Of a DNA stretch of 64,000 nucleotides, positions 35,207 through 43,857 are shown one piece after another. How positions within the stretch are numbered: position 1 is the stretch's first letter; the number at the start of each line of letters is the position of its first letter. Source of the DNA: Halobacteriovorax sp. HLS (GTDB lineage Bacteria > Bdellovibrionota > Bacteriovoracia > Bacteriovoracales > Bacteriovoracaceae); contig NZ_QOCL01000002.1 in the NCBI RefSeq assembly GCF_004006665.1, positions 248,001 through 312,000 on the forward strand. The letters are read 5' to 3'. The notes below the pieces were generated by a model. That model ran no database searches and was not told the origin of the DNA. It worked only from the letters and a program-made list of their open reading frames with translations. The translations under genes were made by a program, and so were the position numbers.

Positions 35207-36379
35207 TCAATAAGACTTTAGAAGTTGATAGGTATTAAAGAATATTTTTTTAAAATCTTCGTTACGTAACCGATCAACTTTCTTCGTCTCTCGAAAAAAA
35301 TCTTTTAAATTTGCACTAACATTATCCATCTGAAGATGCGTATTAATGCTAAGAACTTTCCTAAGTAAAGGTCTTATTTTCTCACTCGATTTGAAGTCAA
35401 GCACAAGAGAATATAACTCTGCTTGCAGAATTGCCTTCAGCTTCTTAGGCAATATTTGAATATTGTAGTAGGTTGGGTTTGTTACTAAGTAAAATTCAAT
35501 TCCATGAATTATACTAAGAGGACTTTTCTCTATATAAGTCAAAATCTCTCTTATATCGAAAATATTTAAAATGCTAATAGTCACCTGGTATGCACAAGGA
35601 ATGCTAGAGGATGAGACTAATTCGATATTATCTTCATAGTCTTTAAAGATAACTCCTGCTCTAATATATTCTCCCTTTTTACCTACTCCATCTAAAGAAA
35701 TATTGAGACTTAAGTTCGGAAGCGACTTCGATATACTTATAAGTCTGACTATTGAAGATGTAGGGATGCTCAAACTTGTACTGATCGTTACATTGCACTC
35801 ATTATTAGTACCAATTAAATTTTCTAGTAACGTAAAAATCTGCTCTTGTATGAGAGGTTCCCCTCCAGAAATTACTAAGGAGTTTAGAGTTTTAGAAACC
35901 TCCAATAATTCATTAAATTGTTTTTCAGATACTTCTGAATAAGTATGGATTTCTCTTCGAAGTTTATCACTATCTTTATTCCACATAGAACTTAAGAAGC
36001 TGGAGCAAGTACGACAGCTCTGATTGCATAAGTTTGAAAGAGAGATTTCAAGATGTTTAATATCAGACAGTTTTCGATCTTCATCAGTAAAGGAAATCAA
36101 AGGATAATTACTATTATAATCTAATCTCTTACTATTGATTCCACTTACTTCTTGAGAAGAACAGAGGTTACATATCTCTATAGACTCATTATTTAAAAAT
36201 GCTTGTCTATAATTTTTAAGGGCAGTGCTATTAATAGTTTCAAGAATTGACTGCTCATTCCAGTTACCAATCTTTACAGAATTCATTGTATTGCTACAAA
36301 GTGAAAAACTTCTATCCACATTAATGGATAATGATATCCATGGAGCACTACAGTGATAAGATATTTTATTCGTTGTCAT
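35207..36379 (-). CDS. Twitch-domain radical SAM protein
   Basis: The 390 residues have an N-terminal SPASM/twitch-like cysteine set first: CSAPW with Cys10, Cys28, then EICNLC with Cys70 and Cys73. The radical SAM core follows, with the SAM-binding cluster motif CNQSCRTC (Cys118, Cys122, Cys125) and an ISGGEP-like VISGGEPL segment. The order (accessory cysteines before the core) fits the twitch-domain radical SAM family. Such enzymes modify peptides or carbohydrates, but the substrate is unknown. No precursor peptide or transporter is adjacent. Confidence 0.85.
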   Translation of the reverse strand: MTTNKISYHCSAPWISLSINVDRSFSLCSNTMNSVKIGNWNEQSILETINSTALKNYRQAFLNNESIEICNLCSSQEVSGINSKRLDYNSNYPLISFTDEDRKLSDIKHLEISLSNLCNQSCRTCSSFLSSMWNKDSDKLRREIHTYSEVSEKQFNELLEVSKTLNSLVISGGEPLIQEQIFTLLENLIGTNNECNVTISTSLSIPTSSIVRLISISKSLPNLSLNISLDGVGKKGEYIRAGVIFKDYEDNIELVSSSSIPCAYQVTISILNIFDIREILTYIEKSPLSIIHGIEFYLVTNPTYYNIQILPKKLKAILQAELYSLVLDFKSSEKIRPLLRKVLSINTHLQMDNVSANLKDFFRETKKVDRLRNEDFKKIFFNTYQLLKSY

Positions 36380-36412
36380 TATGTAAGTATAAGAGAGAAT
36401 TCATGTAAATAG

Positions 36413-36436
36413 AAAAAAAAGCCACCCGAAGGTGGC
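36413..36436 (-). terminator. Terminator of the acd-etfBA operon
   Basis: Stem GCCACC / GGTGGC with loop CGAA (36421-36436). On the minus strand it is followed by eight T (36413-36420). It lies just past the etfA stop. Confidence 0.9.
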
Positions 36437-36443
36437 CTTAGTA

Positions 36444-37400
36444 TTACATGATCTTTTTAAATTCTTCAGTAAGGATCGGAACAATTTGAAATAAATCTCC
36501 AACAATTCCATAATCAGCTTTAGTGAAGATAGGAGCATCAGGATCAGTGTTAATTGCAACAATACACTTAGATGTTCTCATTCCCGCTAAATGTTGAATA
36601 GCACCAGAAATACCACAAGCAATATATAAAGAAGGAGCAACAGTTTTACCTGTTTGTCCTACTTGCATCGAGTGCGGAGCATATCCAGAATCAACTGCCG
36701 CTCTAGAAGCACCAACTGTTGCTCCTATTGTATCGGCTAGCTCATCAAGAATTTTGAAGTTTGCAGCTTCTTTCATTGCTCTACCACCTGAAACGATAAT
36801 ATTTGCTTCAGTAAGGTCAAGCTTTTCAGAAGCACCTTTAATAATTTCTTTTATTGCAGCTCTAATTTCACCAGCACTTACAGAAGCATCTGCAGCTGAA
36901 CCAGCAGCAGCATTTTCAGAAGTAGGCATTCCTAGAGCGTTTGGTCTAACAGTAACGAAGTGAGGCTTAGGCCCTTCTATTTCAACTTTTGCTAAACACT
37001 TACCCGCAAAAAGTGGTCTTGTTCCAGCGAAAGTTCCACCATCCATTGTAAAGTTAGTTACTTCAGAGGCCATCCCTGCATCAAACATTCCAGATAGTCT
37101 TGGAAATAGATCTTTTGCTAAAGAAGTAGAACCAGCGAAAACGTAATCATATCCACCATTGCCGATGAACTCTTTAAGAGCATTTGCATAACCCTCTGGA
37201 GAATACTTGTCTAAATTATCACCTTTTAGAGAGTGAATATTTGCAGCACCAAACTTTGCTAATTCTGCAACTGCTCCAGCTGGAACTTGTCCAACAGCAG
37301 CAACATCAACATCATTACCGGCGAGCTTTCCTAAAATTTCATATGTAACAGACTTTACATTATCAGATGTAATTTCTGTAAAAACTAATACTTTTGCCAT
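36444..37400 (-). CDS. etfA: Electron transfer flavoprotein alpha subunit
   Basis: The FAD-binding subunit of the ETF heterodimer, taking electrons from acyl-CoA dehydrogenases. The 318 residues carry the alpha-subunit signature near the C-terminus: GASRAAVDSGYAP, VGQTGKTVAP, GISGAIQHLAGM, ADYGIVGDL. Last gene of acd-etfB-etfA, 10 bp after etfB. Confidence 0.96.
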   Translation of the reverse strand: MAKVLVFTEITSDNVKSVTYEILGKLAGNDVDVAAVGQVPAGAVAELAKFGAANIHSLKGDNLDKYSPEGYANALKEFIGNGGYDYVFAGSTSLAKDLFPRLSGMFDAGMASEVTNFTMDGGTFAGTRPLFAGKCLAKVEIEGPKPHFVTVRPNALGMPTSENAAAGSAADASVSAGEIRAAIKEIIKGASEKLDLTEANIIVSGGRAMKEAANFKILDELADTIGATVGASRAAVDSGYAPHSMQVGQTGKTVAPSLYIACGISGAIQHLAGMRTSKCIVAINTDPDAPIFTKADYGIVGDLFQIVPILTEEFKKIM

Positions 37401-37410
37401 TGTTAACTCC

Positions 37411-38199
37411 TTAAATTACTTTTGCTTCATTTCTAAGAAGCCCGACTACTTCAGCAACAATTCCTGCTTGCGCAGCTTCATCCATTGCATCAAACTTTTT
37501 CCCAGCTGGTTTCTCTGGTGGAAGTTGGAAGTTAGAGTATTTAACTCTTCTGTCTTCATTAGTAACACCAACGTCAGCAAGAGAGTGTTGCGCAAGTGGC
37601 TTTCTCTTTGCTTTCATAATACCAGGTAAAGAAGCGTATCTTGGTGTGTTTAACCCTTTGTTACAAGCGATTAAAACTGGAGCAGTTACTTCGTAAACTT
37701 CGAGGGCTCCACCTTCAACTTCTCTTTTAAGAGTATAGGTACCACCAGCTTCTTCACATCCTACAACAACAGATACTGAAGGAATATTTAACATTCCTGC
37801 AAGCAGTTGAGGAACTTGAAGACAGTCATCATCGATTGCTTGTTTACCTGTGAAGATAACGTCCGCACTCTTTCCAGACTTTTCAATAGCACCTTTTAAA
37901 GCTTTGGCAGTCATGAATGAATCTAGATTGTCGTCAGACTCAACTAGAATTGCTTCATCGGCTCCCATTGCTAGTGCAGTTCTTAGGGCTTCAGTGTCTT
38001 TTACACCTCCAACTCTAACAACAGTTACTGTTGAACCACTGTTTGCTTGCTTAGTTAAAAGCGCTTGCTCTACAGCGAATTCGTCATAAGGGTTCATAAT
38101 CCACTTGATCGAAGTTGTTTCGATAAATGTTCCATCACCGTTAGGTGTGATTTTTGTTTCCGTGTCCGGAACTTGTTTTATACAAACAAAGATATTCAC
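37411..38199 (-). CDS. etfB: Electron transfer flavoprotein beta subunit
   Basis: The AMP-binding partner of EtfA. The 262 residues start MNIFVCIKQVPDTE and include NPYDEFAVEQAL, MGADEAILVE, GKQAIDDD and the recognition-loop region RYASLPGIMKAKRKPL near residue 190-205, where acyl-CoA dehydrogenases dock. Gap of 2 bp to the dehydrogenase gene, so the three genes are one operon. Confidence 0.96.
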   Translation of the reverse strand: MNIFVCIKQVPDTETKITPNGDGTFIETTSIKWIMNPYDEFAVEQALLTKQANSGSTVTVVRVGGVKDTEALRTALAMGADEAILVESDDNLDSFMTAKALKGAIEKSGKSADVIFTGKQAIDDDCLQVPQLLAGMLNIPSVSVVVGCEEAGGTYTLKREVEGGALEVYEVTAPVLIACNKGLNTPRYASLPGIMKAKRKPLAQHSLADVGVTNEDRRVKYSNFQLPPEKPAGKKFDAMDEAAQAGIVAEVVGLLRNEAKVI

Positions 38200-38201
38200 G
38201 T

Positions 38202-39350
38202 TTAGCTCCTTGAAAAAATTTCTTTAGCAATTACTAATCTCTGTATCTGAGATGTCCCTTCATATATTTGAATAAGCTTGGCATCTCTCATGATCTTTTC
38301 TACTGGATACTCGTTGGAGTAGCCATACCCCCCAAATACTTGAACGGCATCAGTTGTTACCTCCATGCACATGTCTGCACTAAATGCTTTAGCGTAGCTT
38401 GCCAGTTTTGTGTTTGGCATTCCTTCGTCTAAAAGCCATGCTGACTTGTGAACAAGTAACCTTGCAGCTTCAACTTTCATGGCCATATCGGCAACCATCA
38501 TTTGGATTGCTTGGTGATTAGCTATGACAGTATTAAACTGTACTCTTTCTTTAGCATATTTAATAGCATGGTCCAATGCACACTGCGCTCCACCCACTGC
38601 GCTAGCAGCAACCATCGGGCGCGAGTGATCAAGAGTTTTCATGGCAATTTTCCAGCCCTCTCCTAAGTTTCCAATTAAATTTTCTTTAGGGATTCGCACA
38701 TTATTAAACGTAACGGCCCTGGTATCAGAACTTCTATGACCCATTTTTCTTTCTTTAGCGCCTATCTCTAGACCTTCTGCATTTTTATCATCTAAGACAA
38801 TACAAGAAATACCTTTATGTTTAAGAGAAGGGTCCGTAGTGCAATAAATAACAAATAAATCAGCGTAACCTGCATTTGTTATCCACATCTTTTGACCATT
38901 TAGTATATAGTGATCACCATCTTCTCTTATCGTTGTTTTAATTCCCGCAGCGTCTGATCCATTTCCTGGTTCAGTTAAACAAAACGAAGCCATTTTATAA
39001 GATTCAGTAAATGGAGTTAAGAATCTCTTTTTTTGCTCATCATTACCTGCAATTGCGATTGGAAGTAAAGCAAGGTCATTTGCCATAAGAGTTGTATTCA
39101 TTCCTAAACAACCATAGGCTAAGGCCTCAGTAATAATCATGGAGTCTAAAGTTGTAAATCCTGTTCCACCATACTCTGGAGCAATGCATGTGTTTACAAG
39201 TCCTAGTTCCCACGCCTTCGTGAGAATATCCATTGGCATTTTTCCAGACTCATCGAATTCATTTGCTTTAGGCATCATTTCGTTTCGAGCAAACTTCATT
39301 GCCATTTCATATATTTCTTTCTGTTCACTAGAAAGTTCAAAACTTGCCAT
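38202..39350 (-). CDS. Acyl-CoA dehydrogenase (short/branched-chain type)
   Basis: Oxidises acyl-CoA to enoyl-CoA with FAD, passing electrons to ETF. The 382 residues show CLTEPGNGSDA, MWITNAGYADLF, RPMVAASAVG and VQVFGGYGYSNEYPVEKIMRDAK. The catalytic glutamate is Glu364 in IYEGTSQIQ, as in short-chain and butyryl-CoA dehydrogenases. Together with etfBA and IcmF it would support short or branched acyl-CoA oxidation from amino acids (inference). A strong promoter precedes it. Confidence 0.94.
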   Translation of the reverse strand: MASFELSSEQKEIYEMAMKFARNEMMPKANEFDESGKMPMDILTKAWELGLVNTCIAPEYGGTGFTTLDSMIITEALAYGCLGMNTTLMANDLALLPIAIAGNDEQKKRFLTPFTESYKMASFCLTEPGNGSDAAGIKTTIREDGDHYILNGQKMWITNAGYADLFVIYCTTDPSLKHKGISCIVLDDKNAEGLEIGAKERKMGHRSSDTRAVTFNNVRIPKENLIGNLGEGWKIAMKTLDHSRPMVAASAVGGAQCALDHAIKYAKERVQFNTVIANHQAIQMMVADMAMKVEAARLLVHKSAWLLDEGMPNTKLASYAKAFSADMCMEVTTDAVQVFGGYGYSNEYPVEKIMRDAKLIQIYEGTSQIQRLVIAKEIFSRS

Positions 39351-39396
39351 TGTTGCGTCCTTGCAAATTGGTGAGCATTAACTAAGTATGCTAGAA

Positions 39397-39425
39397 ATTA
39401 TATGAGTAATATAGATGCTGGTCAA
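39397..39425 (-). promoter_or_regulatory. Sigma-70-type promoter of acd-etfB-etfA
   Basis: On the minus strand TTGACC (39420-39425), a 17-bp spacer and TATAAT (39397-39402) are a near-consensus promoter about 46 bases before the dehydrogenase ATG. Confidence 0.8.
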
Positions 39426-39447
39426 TCAGGGAAGTGTTTAATTTACT

Positions 39448-39909
39448 TTAATCTAACGGAAAAGCTGAGTTGTTAAACTTTGTAGTAAAAGTGAAGTGTT
39501 TTTGTAGAATACTGAAGTACGGAAGCTCCATTAAAGGAAGAACAATAAAGCTTCTATCGAAAAGTCTTGGATGCGGAAGTAGGATATGTGGGTCAGTACT
39601 TGTACATAATTCATAAAAGAGAATATCTATGTCGATTATTCTGGGACCCTTGGGAACACCTCTTAGCCTACCGAGTTCTTGTTCAATTTTAAGAGCAATG
39701 CTCATGCACTCACTTGGAGATATTTGAGGTTTCTCAAACTCTAAAACCTGATTTAAAAAATCTGGTTGATTTTCATAGTCCACTGCTTCTGATGTATAGA
39801 CTCTGCTCTTTGATTTTAATGTGAAGTACTTTTCAAGGTGAGAGATAGCGTTACTAAGATTGTCTCTAGTTTCACCAATATTACTTCCTATTGCTATAAT
39901 GAGTGACAT
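39448..39909 (-). CDS. folK: 2-amino-4-hydroxy-6-hydroxymethyldihydropteridine pyrophosphokinase
   Basis: Adds pyrophosphate to the pterin in folate synthesis. The 153 residues show IAIGSNIGETRDNL at the start, YENQPDFLNQVLEF, and the signature GPRIIDIDILFY. HPRLFDRSFIVLPLMEL completes the family pattern. The start ATG overlaps the stop of the LptM-like lipoprotein gene by one base. Confidence 0.95.
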   Translation of the reverse strand: MSLIIAIGSNIGETRDNLSNAISHLEKYFTLKSKSRVYTSEAVDYENQPDFLNQVLEFEKPQISPSECMSIALKIEQELGRLRGVPKGPRIIDIDILFYELCTSTDPHILLPHPRLFDRSFIVLPLMELPYFSILQKHFTFTTKFNNSAFPLD

Positions 39910-40100
39910 TAATCATCTACTTCTTCTTGATTATTACTTTCTTTTTTCTTTATCTGGGTTTTGTTTAACTTTCCGTCTTTAAGGTAAGGGGAGACAAATG
40001 ATGGTACCTCCGTTCCTTTTGGTGCCTTAGGAGGACCTTTTACACCACATGATGAGCAGACAAAAATAATAGAAATAAAAAATAATACTTTAAAATTCAA
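39909..40100 (-). CDS. Small LptM-like lipoprotein
   Basis: About 63 residues. The lipobox is VCSSC followed by GVKGPPKAPKG, the CGxKGP pattern of LptM (formerly YifL), a lipoprotein that assists LPS transport assembly at the outer membrane. No ATG is available. TTG at 40100 with GGA upstream gives a compact signal peptide; TTG at 40112 would add four residues. Either start lies inside the 3' end of the upstream barrel gene, so the two are translationally coupled. Confidence 0.65.
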   Translation of the reverse strand: MNFKVLFFISIIFVCSSCGVKGPPKAPKGTEVPSFVSPYLKDGKLNKTQIKKKESNNQEEVDD

Positions 40101-41076
40101 GACTGAATCCAACGTTCATAATATCTGAGCCTAGATCAGCACGAACAAACCACCCTGGTACAAGTCTTTTTAAAACACTAACACCAAAAACAAGTTGATT
40201 CTTTTTAAGGTCTTCCACTAATTGAATTTCTCGATCAAGTTCACCTTCGCCCGGAGTGTATCCATCATTTGGATCATCAACTCCAGCCTGAGGACTTGAT
40301 GCATTTATCATTTGAAACCCGATATAAGGTTGAACATAGGAAAAGAATGGCGCGGCAACAGTGTACTTAGCTCTTATCGTGAGGTTTGTGAGCTTAGTGT
40401 CTAGGGAAGGTGCTGGGTAATCATTAATTAAATTTTGACCATAGCTAAGCTCTGCCCAAATATTATCATCAACTTGGTACATCCACATTCCATTTAGGTG
40501 AGTGTAGCGTTGAGCTGAACCATCATTATTGAGGGCCTCAAGAAGACCAACATTTAATGATACGATATTATCCGTTTTTATCGCCCTTTTAGAGTTAGAC
40601 TCTAGCGAGAGGTCATCCTCAAGTAGAGTTCCATTATAAAGGTCTTCTTCTTCCTTAATCAGGCTTGCATCACTTTCTTCTTTTTCTTCGGCTTTTTTTG
40701 CCCCGAACATACTGTCATCACCTCGAATGATTTGAATTTCAAGGTCATTTCTAAATAATTTAAACAAGTCTAGAGAATAAATTTTTATAATTTTAATGCC
40801 AGCAACTCTATTAACAGACTTAGCTACAATCGCTCTTGCTGCAAGCTGTCCGTTTAAAACTATCGTTATAAAGTCGCCTTTGTAGAAAGACTCATTTTCA
40901 TTGGTGATTATATATGTTCTTTTAGAAGCAGAGACACGGTTTATTTTCTCTGTAACAAGCTCTGAGGCCATTTGATTAGCTTCAGAGTTTTCATTGAAGT
41001 CATCAATTACTGATTGCGCAAAGGTTACTCGTACAAAAAGAATAAAAAGAATAATAAATCGCATAGTGATATTCAT
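40090..41076 (-). CDS. Outer-membrane beta-barrel protein with N-terminal globular domain
   Basis: The 328 residues have a signal peptide (MRFIILFILFVRVTFAQ; the ATG at 41064 is an alternative start). A small beta-rich domain of about 100 residues follows, with YKGDFITIVLNGQLAARAIVAKS and LEIQIIRGDDS, then an acidic linker and a barrel ending IMNVGFSLEF. The domain order resembles the gene at the window start. It heads a unit with the LptM-like lipoprotein and folK. Function unknown. Confidence 0.7.
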   Translation of the reverse strand: MNITMRFIILFILFVRVTFAQSVIDDFNENSEANQMASELVTEKINRVSASKRTYIITNENESFYKGDFITIVLNGQLAARAIVAKSVNRVAGIKIIKIYSLDLFKLFRNDLEIQIIRGDDSMFGAKKAEEKEESDASLIKEEEDLYNGTLLEDDLSLESNSKRAIKTDNIVSLNVGLLEALNNDGSAQRYTHLNGMWMYQVDDNIWAELSYGQNLINDYPAPSLDTKLTNLTIRAKYTVAAPFFSYVQPYIGFQMINASSPQAGVDDPNDGYTPGEGELDREIQLVEDLKKNQLVFGVSVLKRLVPGWFVRADLGSDIMNVGFSLEF

Positions 41077-41269
41077 CTATAAAATTGTACCTTTTGATGA
41101 TGAGATTTGTAATAGAGAAATTTCTATTTCTACAAAATGTGCCCATATAATGTGTGAAACAAGATATTTTATTTATGGTTGGCTAATTTTGCCACGCCTA
41201 AGTGCTTGAAATTTATAGGTCTAAAATAGTCGATGATATATGTAAAAAAAATTTAACTACTTGATATAA

Positions 41270-41297
41270 TTGTCCGAATAGATATTTAGTACATAAT
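41270..41297 (+). promoter_or_regulatory. Possible promoter of the LysM lipoprotein gene
   Basis: TTGTCC (41270-41275), a 16-bp spacer and CATAAT (41292-41297), about 33 bases before the ATG at 41330, which itself has AAGGGAG upstream. The match is moderate. Confidence 0.4.
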
Positions 41298-41329
41298 TCT
41301 AAAGTATATTAGATATCAAGGGAGAATAT

Positions 41330-41986
41330 ATGAAGATTTCAAAAGTTTTACTTGTTCTAGCTTTACTCACACTAGGGGTAAGTTGTTCAAGCAAGAGAAA
41401 GAAAGATGATGCTAGTAAAACAGCAGATATCTCAACTGAAGTTAGTGCTGAAGATGCAGACTTCATTGTAGATTCTGAAGATGAAAACTTACTTGAAGAT
41501 AATTTTCTTGACGATAATAACTCAGTTGTTGAAGAGGTTGCTTCGTCTGAAGCACCAGCACAGGTTATGGAAGAAGGCGCACCTATGATGGAAGAGAGTT
41601 CTTCAATCGCAATTGCGGCCGGTGGTGAGTATACAGTACAAAAAGGTGATACTTTAATGTGGATAGCATTTAAAGTTTATGGTGATTATAGAAAGTGGCA
41701 AACACTTTCATCTATTAATAATGGCATCTCAGAATCAAGCCTAAGAGAGGGAATGACTCTAAGACATGATTCTCCTGGGTTTAATTACAACCCTCAGGGA
41801 CTTCCACACTTAATCAAAACTGGTGATACTCTTGGAACAATTTCAAATGAAAAGTACGGTACACAAAAAAGATGGAAAGAGATTTGGGATAATAATAAAG
41901 AAATGATTCATGACTCAAATTTAATTTTTGCAGGATTCACACTTTATTACCTTCCAGATAGAGATATCGCATCAGAAGACATCTAA
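41330..41986 (+). CDS. Lipoprotein with two LysM domains
   Basis: The 218 residues have a lipobox (LGVSC, Cys19) and an acidic, disordered linker (about 25-95). Two LysM modules follow: YTVQKGDTLMWIAFKVYGDYRKW (about 101-145, key residues GDTL) and LIKTGDTLGTISNEKYGTQKRW (about 161-212). LysM binds the glycan of peptidoglycan, so this protein should tether the outer or inner membrane leaflet to the wall. It is followed by a strong terminator. Confidence 0.88.
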   Translation: MKISKVLLVLALLTLGVSCSSKRKKDDASKTADISTEVSAEDADFIVDSEDENLLEDNFLDDNNSVVEEVASSEAPAQVMEEGAPMMEESSSIAIAAGGEYTVQKGDTLMWIAFKVYGDYRKWQTLSSINNGISESSLREGMTLRHDSPGFNYNPQGLPHLIKTGDTLGTISNEKYGTQKRWKEIWDNNKEMIHDSNLIFAGFTLYYLPDRDIASEDI

Positions 41987-42007
41987 TACATATTAGAACA
42001 TAATTTG

Positions 42008-42034
42008 AAAAAGGCCCTCGCAAGAGGGCTTTTT
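42008..42034 (+). terminator. Intrinsic terminator after the LysM gene
   Basis: Stem GCCCTC / GAGGGC with GCAA tetraloop, flanked by an A-run and TTTTT. It lies upstream of the next ATG at 42053, excluding a TTG start at 42005 for that gene. Confidence 0.9.
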
Positions 42035-42052
42035 AGTATATATACTTTAGGA

Positions 42053-42829
42053 ATGAAAAAATATTTATTAATATTAACCTTATTAACAATTAGCTCTTGC
42101 GCTCTATTTAAGAAAAGCGAATTCTCTTTTAGCTCTAGTCTTTCACAAACCAAAGATTCTGAGTATATAAGTCAGCTCTCTTCTTTAACTGATGTCTATC
42201 TGAAAACAAGTGGTGTAAATAAGATTAGATTAACTAAGAAGAGTAAGAAATATTTAAACTCTCTGTATATAAAGATACTTTCAAACAACAAGCTTCTTCT
42301 TAAAGAATTTTATGAACCAAAGTTTTACGTCATAAATTCTTCTCTCCCGTTTTATTTCTCACTACCTAAGGCGCAGTTTTTTTTCTCAAGTGGATTAATT
42401 CTAAAATATGTGAAAAATGAAGAAATGTTCTTTGCTTCTTTTGCAAGTGAAGTGGTTAAGAGTCAAAGAAATATATATCCAAAAAACCTAATTATTCCAA
42501 AAGGTTTCATTACTAGTGCTGACATTTTAGGCCTAGTGAGATTACCTGTAGAAGTGAAGTCTGAAGTGAATAAGTGGACTTACCATGTGATAAAGAGATC
42601 TGGACATGACCCTTATGCCTATTTGATTTGGCTCCAAAGCCTTAATAAGAATACACTCGATTTTTCAATTTTATATGGCAGTACTCAAGATATTACAAAA
42701 GAAGAGCAGCTCTTTAAGAGCTTTATATCAAAGATTAAATCAGAGGAATTTGAGTTTTCAGAAAGAAGGAAAAACTCTTCACAAAATTTTTATTCTTTTC
42801 TAAGGGAAGTTAAAAGAGGTGCGCGATGA
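42053..42829 (+). CDS. M48-like lipoprotein lacking the HExxH zinc site (pseudoprotease)
   Basis: Start set at ATG 42053, which gives a lipoprotein signal (TLLTISSC, Cys16). The earlier TTG lies before a terminator hairpin. Residues 90-140 follow the M48/BepA pattern: FYVINSSLPFYFSLPKAQFFFSSGLI then KNEEMFFASFASEVVKSQR. Where active enzymes have HExxH this protein has S132-E-V-V-K136, so both zinc histidines are gone. A chaperone, adaptor or substrate-binding role is likely rather than proteolysis (inference). It overlaps the amgK-like gene by 4 bp (ATGA). Confidence 0.7.
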   Translation: MKKYLLILTLLTISSCALFKKSEFSFSSSLSQTKDSEYISQLSSLTDVYLKTSGVNKIRLTKKSKKYLNSLYIKILSNNKLLLKEFYEPKFYVINSSLPFYFSLPKAQFFFSSGLILKYVKNEEMFFASFASEVVKSQRNIYPKNLIIPKGFITSADILGLVRLPVEVKSEVNKWTYHVIKRSGHDPYAYLIWLQSLNKNTLDFSILYGSTQDITKEEQLFKSFISKIKSEEFEFSERRKNSSQNFYSFLREVKRGAR

Positions 42830-43857
42830 AACCAGAGGATAGTGAGAGACTTCTCATAACTGAGCTATTTGAAAATAGTCAAAGAAGAATAGATTCATTG
42901 AAAGAAAATGAAGTCGTTGAAGTTGTAAAATTAACAGGAGATGCTTCGACTAGAAGATATTACAGAATTGTAACGAAAGATTGTAATTATGTATCATGCT
43001 TATCAGAGGTTCATGAAGATATTGAGAAAAGTGATTTTACGATTGTTCAAAAAGTATTACATCATAACTTAATTAGAGTTCCACAGATAATCGATCAAAA
43101 TTCGAAAAAGGGGTATATGCTACAAGAGGATCTGGGTAACCTTACTTTCTTGTCATATATTTCTTCTATAAGTTCTACTGAGAAAATATTCGAAGAGTAT
43201 AAAAAGGTCGTCGATACACTCATTAAAATTCAGAGTATTCCAAGAGAGAGTGAGTATAATTGGGGAAAGTTGAGCTTTGATGTTGAAAAGCTGATGTTTG
43301 AAATAAACTTTACGAAAAAGTTCTTTGTTGAGAAATTTTTAAATGCAAAACTTTCACGTGAAGAATCTGTGATTTTCGAAAGAATAAATATGAAGATAAT
43401 AAATGAAATTACTTCTAAAGATATGGTCCTAAACCACAGAGATTTTCACTCTAGAAATATAATGGTTAAGGAAGGTGAATTTGTATATATTGACTTTCAA
43501 GATGCTAGACAAGGTGTTCCTCAGTACGATCTCGTTTCATTATTAGAAGATTGCTATTTTCAAATATCAGAAGAAAATATTGAAAAACTGAAGATGCATT
43601 ATTTTAACTCCTTCTTAAAAAATACCTCTAAGGATCAAACTAGTTATGAAGAATTTAGTAGGATTTATGATTTAATGACAATACAAAGGTCACTAAAAGC
43701 GATAGGAAGCTTTTGTTATATTTATGAGACAAGAAGCGACATTCGATACGTAAAATATATTGGATATGCTTTTGAGAAAGTACGTAATAAACTCAGACTT
43801 TTTCCAGAGTATGAAGCTCTTTATAAATTATTAGTGAAAGTATATTATGCAAGTTGA
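42826..43857 (+). CDS. amgK: AmgK-like cell-wall sugar kinase
   Basis: The 343 residues follow the aminoglycoside phosphotransferase fold. The N-lobe has LTGDASTRRYYRI, then QEDLGN. The catalytic loop is NHRDFHSRN (His204, Asp206, Asn211), and IDFQDARQG carries the metal aspartate (Asp223). Together with the adjacent nucleotidyltransferase this matches AmgK-MurU, which phosphorylates MurNAc/GlcNAc at C1 and converts it to the UDP-sugar, bypassing de novo synthesis. The neighbouring order supports the call. Overlaps both neighbours. Confidence 0.8.
   Translation: MKPEDSERLLITELFENSQRRIDSLKENEVVEVVKLTGDASTRRYYRIVTKDCNYVSCLSEVHEDIEKSDFTIVQKVLHHNLIRVPQIIDQNSKKGYMLQEDLGNLTFLSYISSISSTEKIFEEYKKVVDTLIKIQSIPRESEYNWGKLSFDVEKLMFEINFTKKFFVEKFLNAKLSREESVIFERINMKIINEITSKDMVLNHRDFHSRNIMVKEGEFVYIDFQDARQGVPQYDLVSLLEDCYFQISEENIEKLKMHYFNSFLKNTSKDQTSYEEFSRIYDLMTIQRSLKAIGSFCYIYETRSDIRYVKYIGYAFEKVRNKLRLFPEYEALYKLLVKVYYAS

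Noticed and set aside
42005-42052. TTG start at 42005 for the M48-like lipoprotein
   Set aside because: It precedes a strong terminator hairpin and would bury the lipoprotein signal peptide; ATG 42053 fits.
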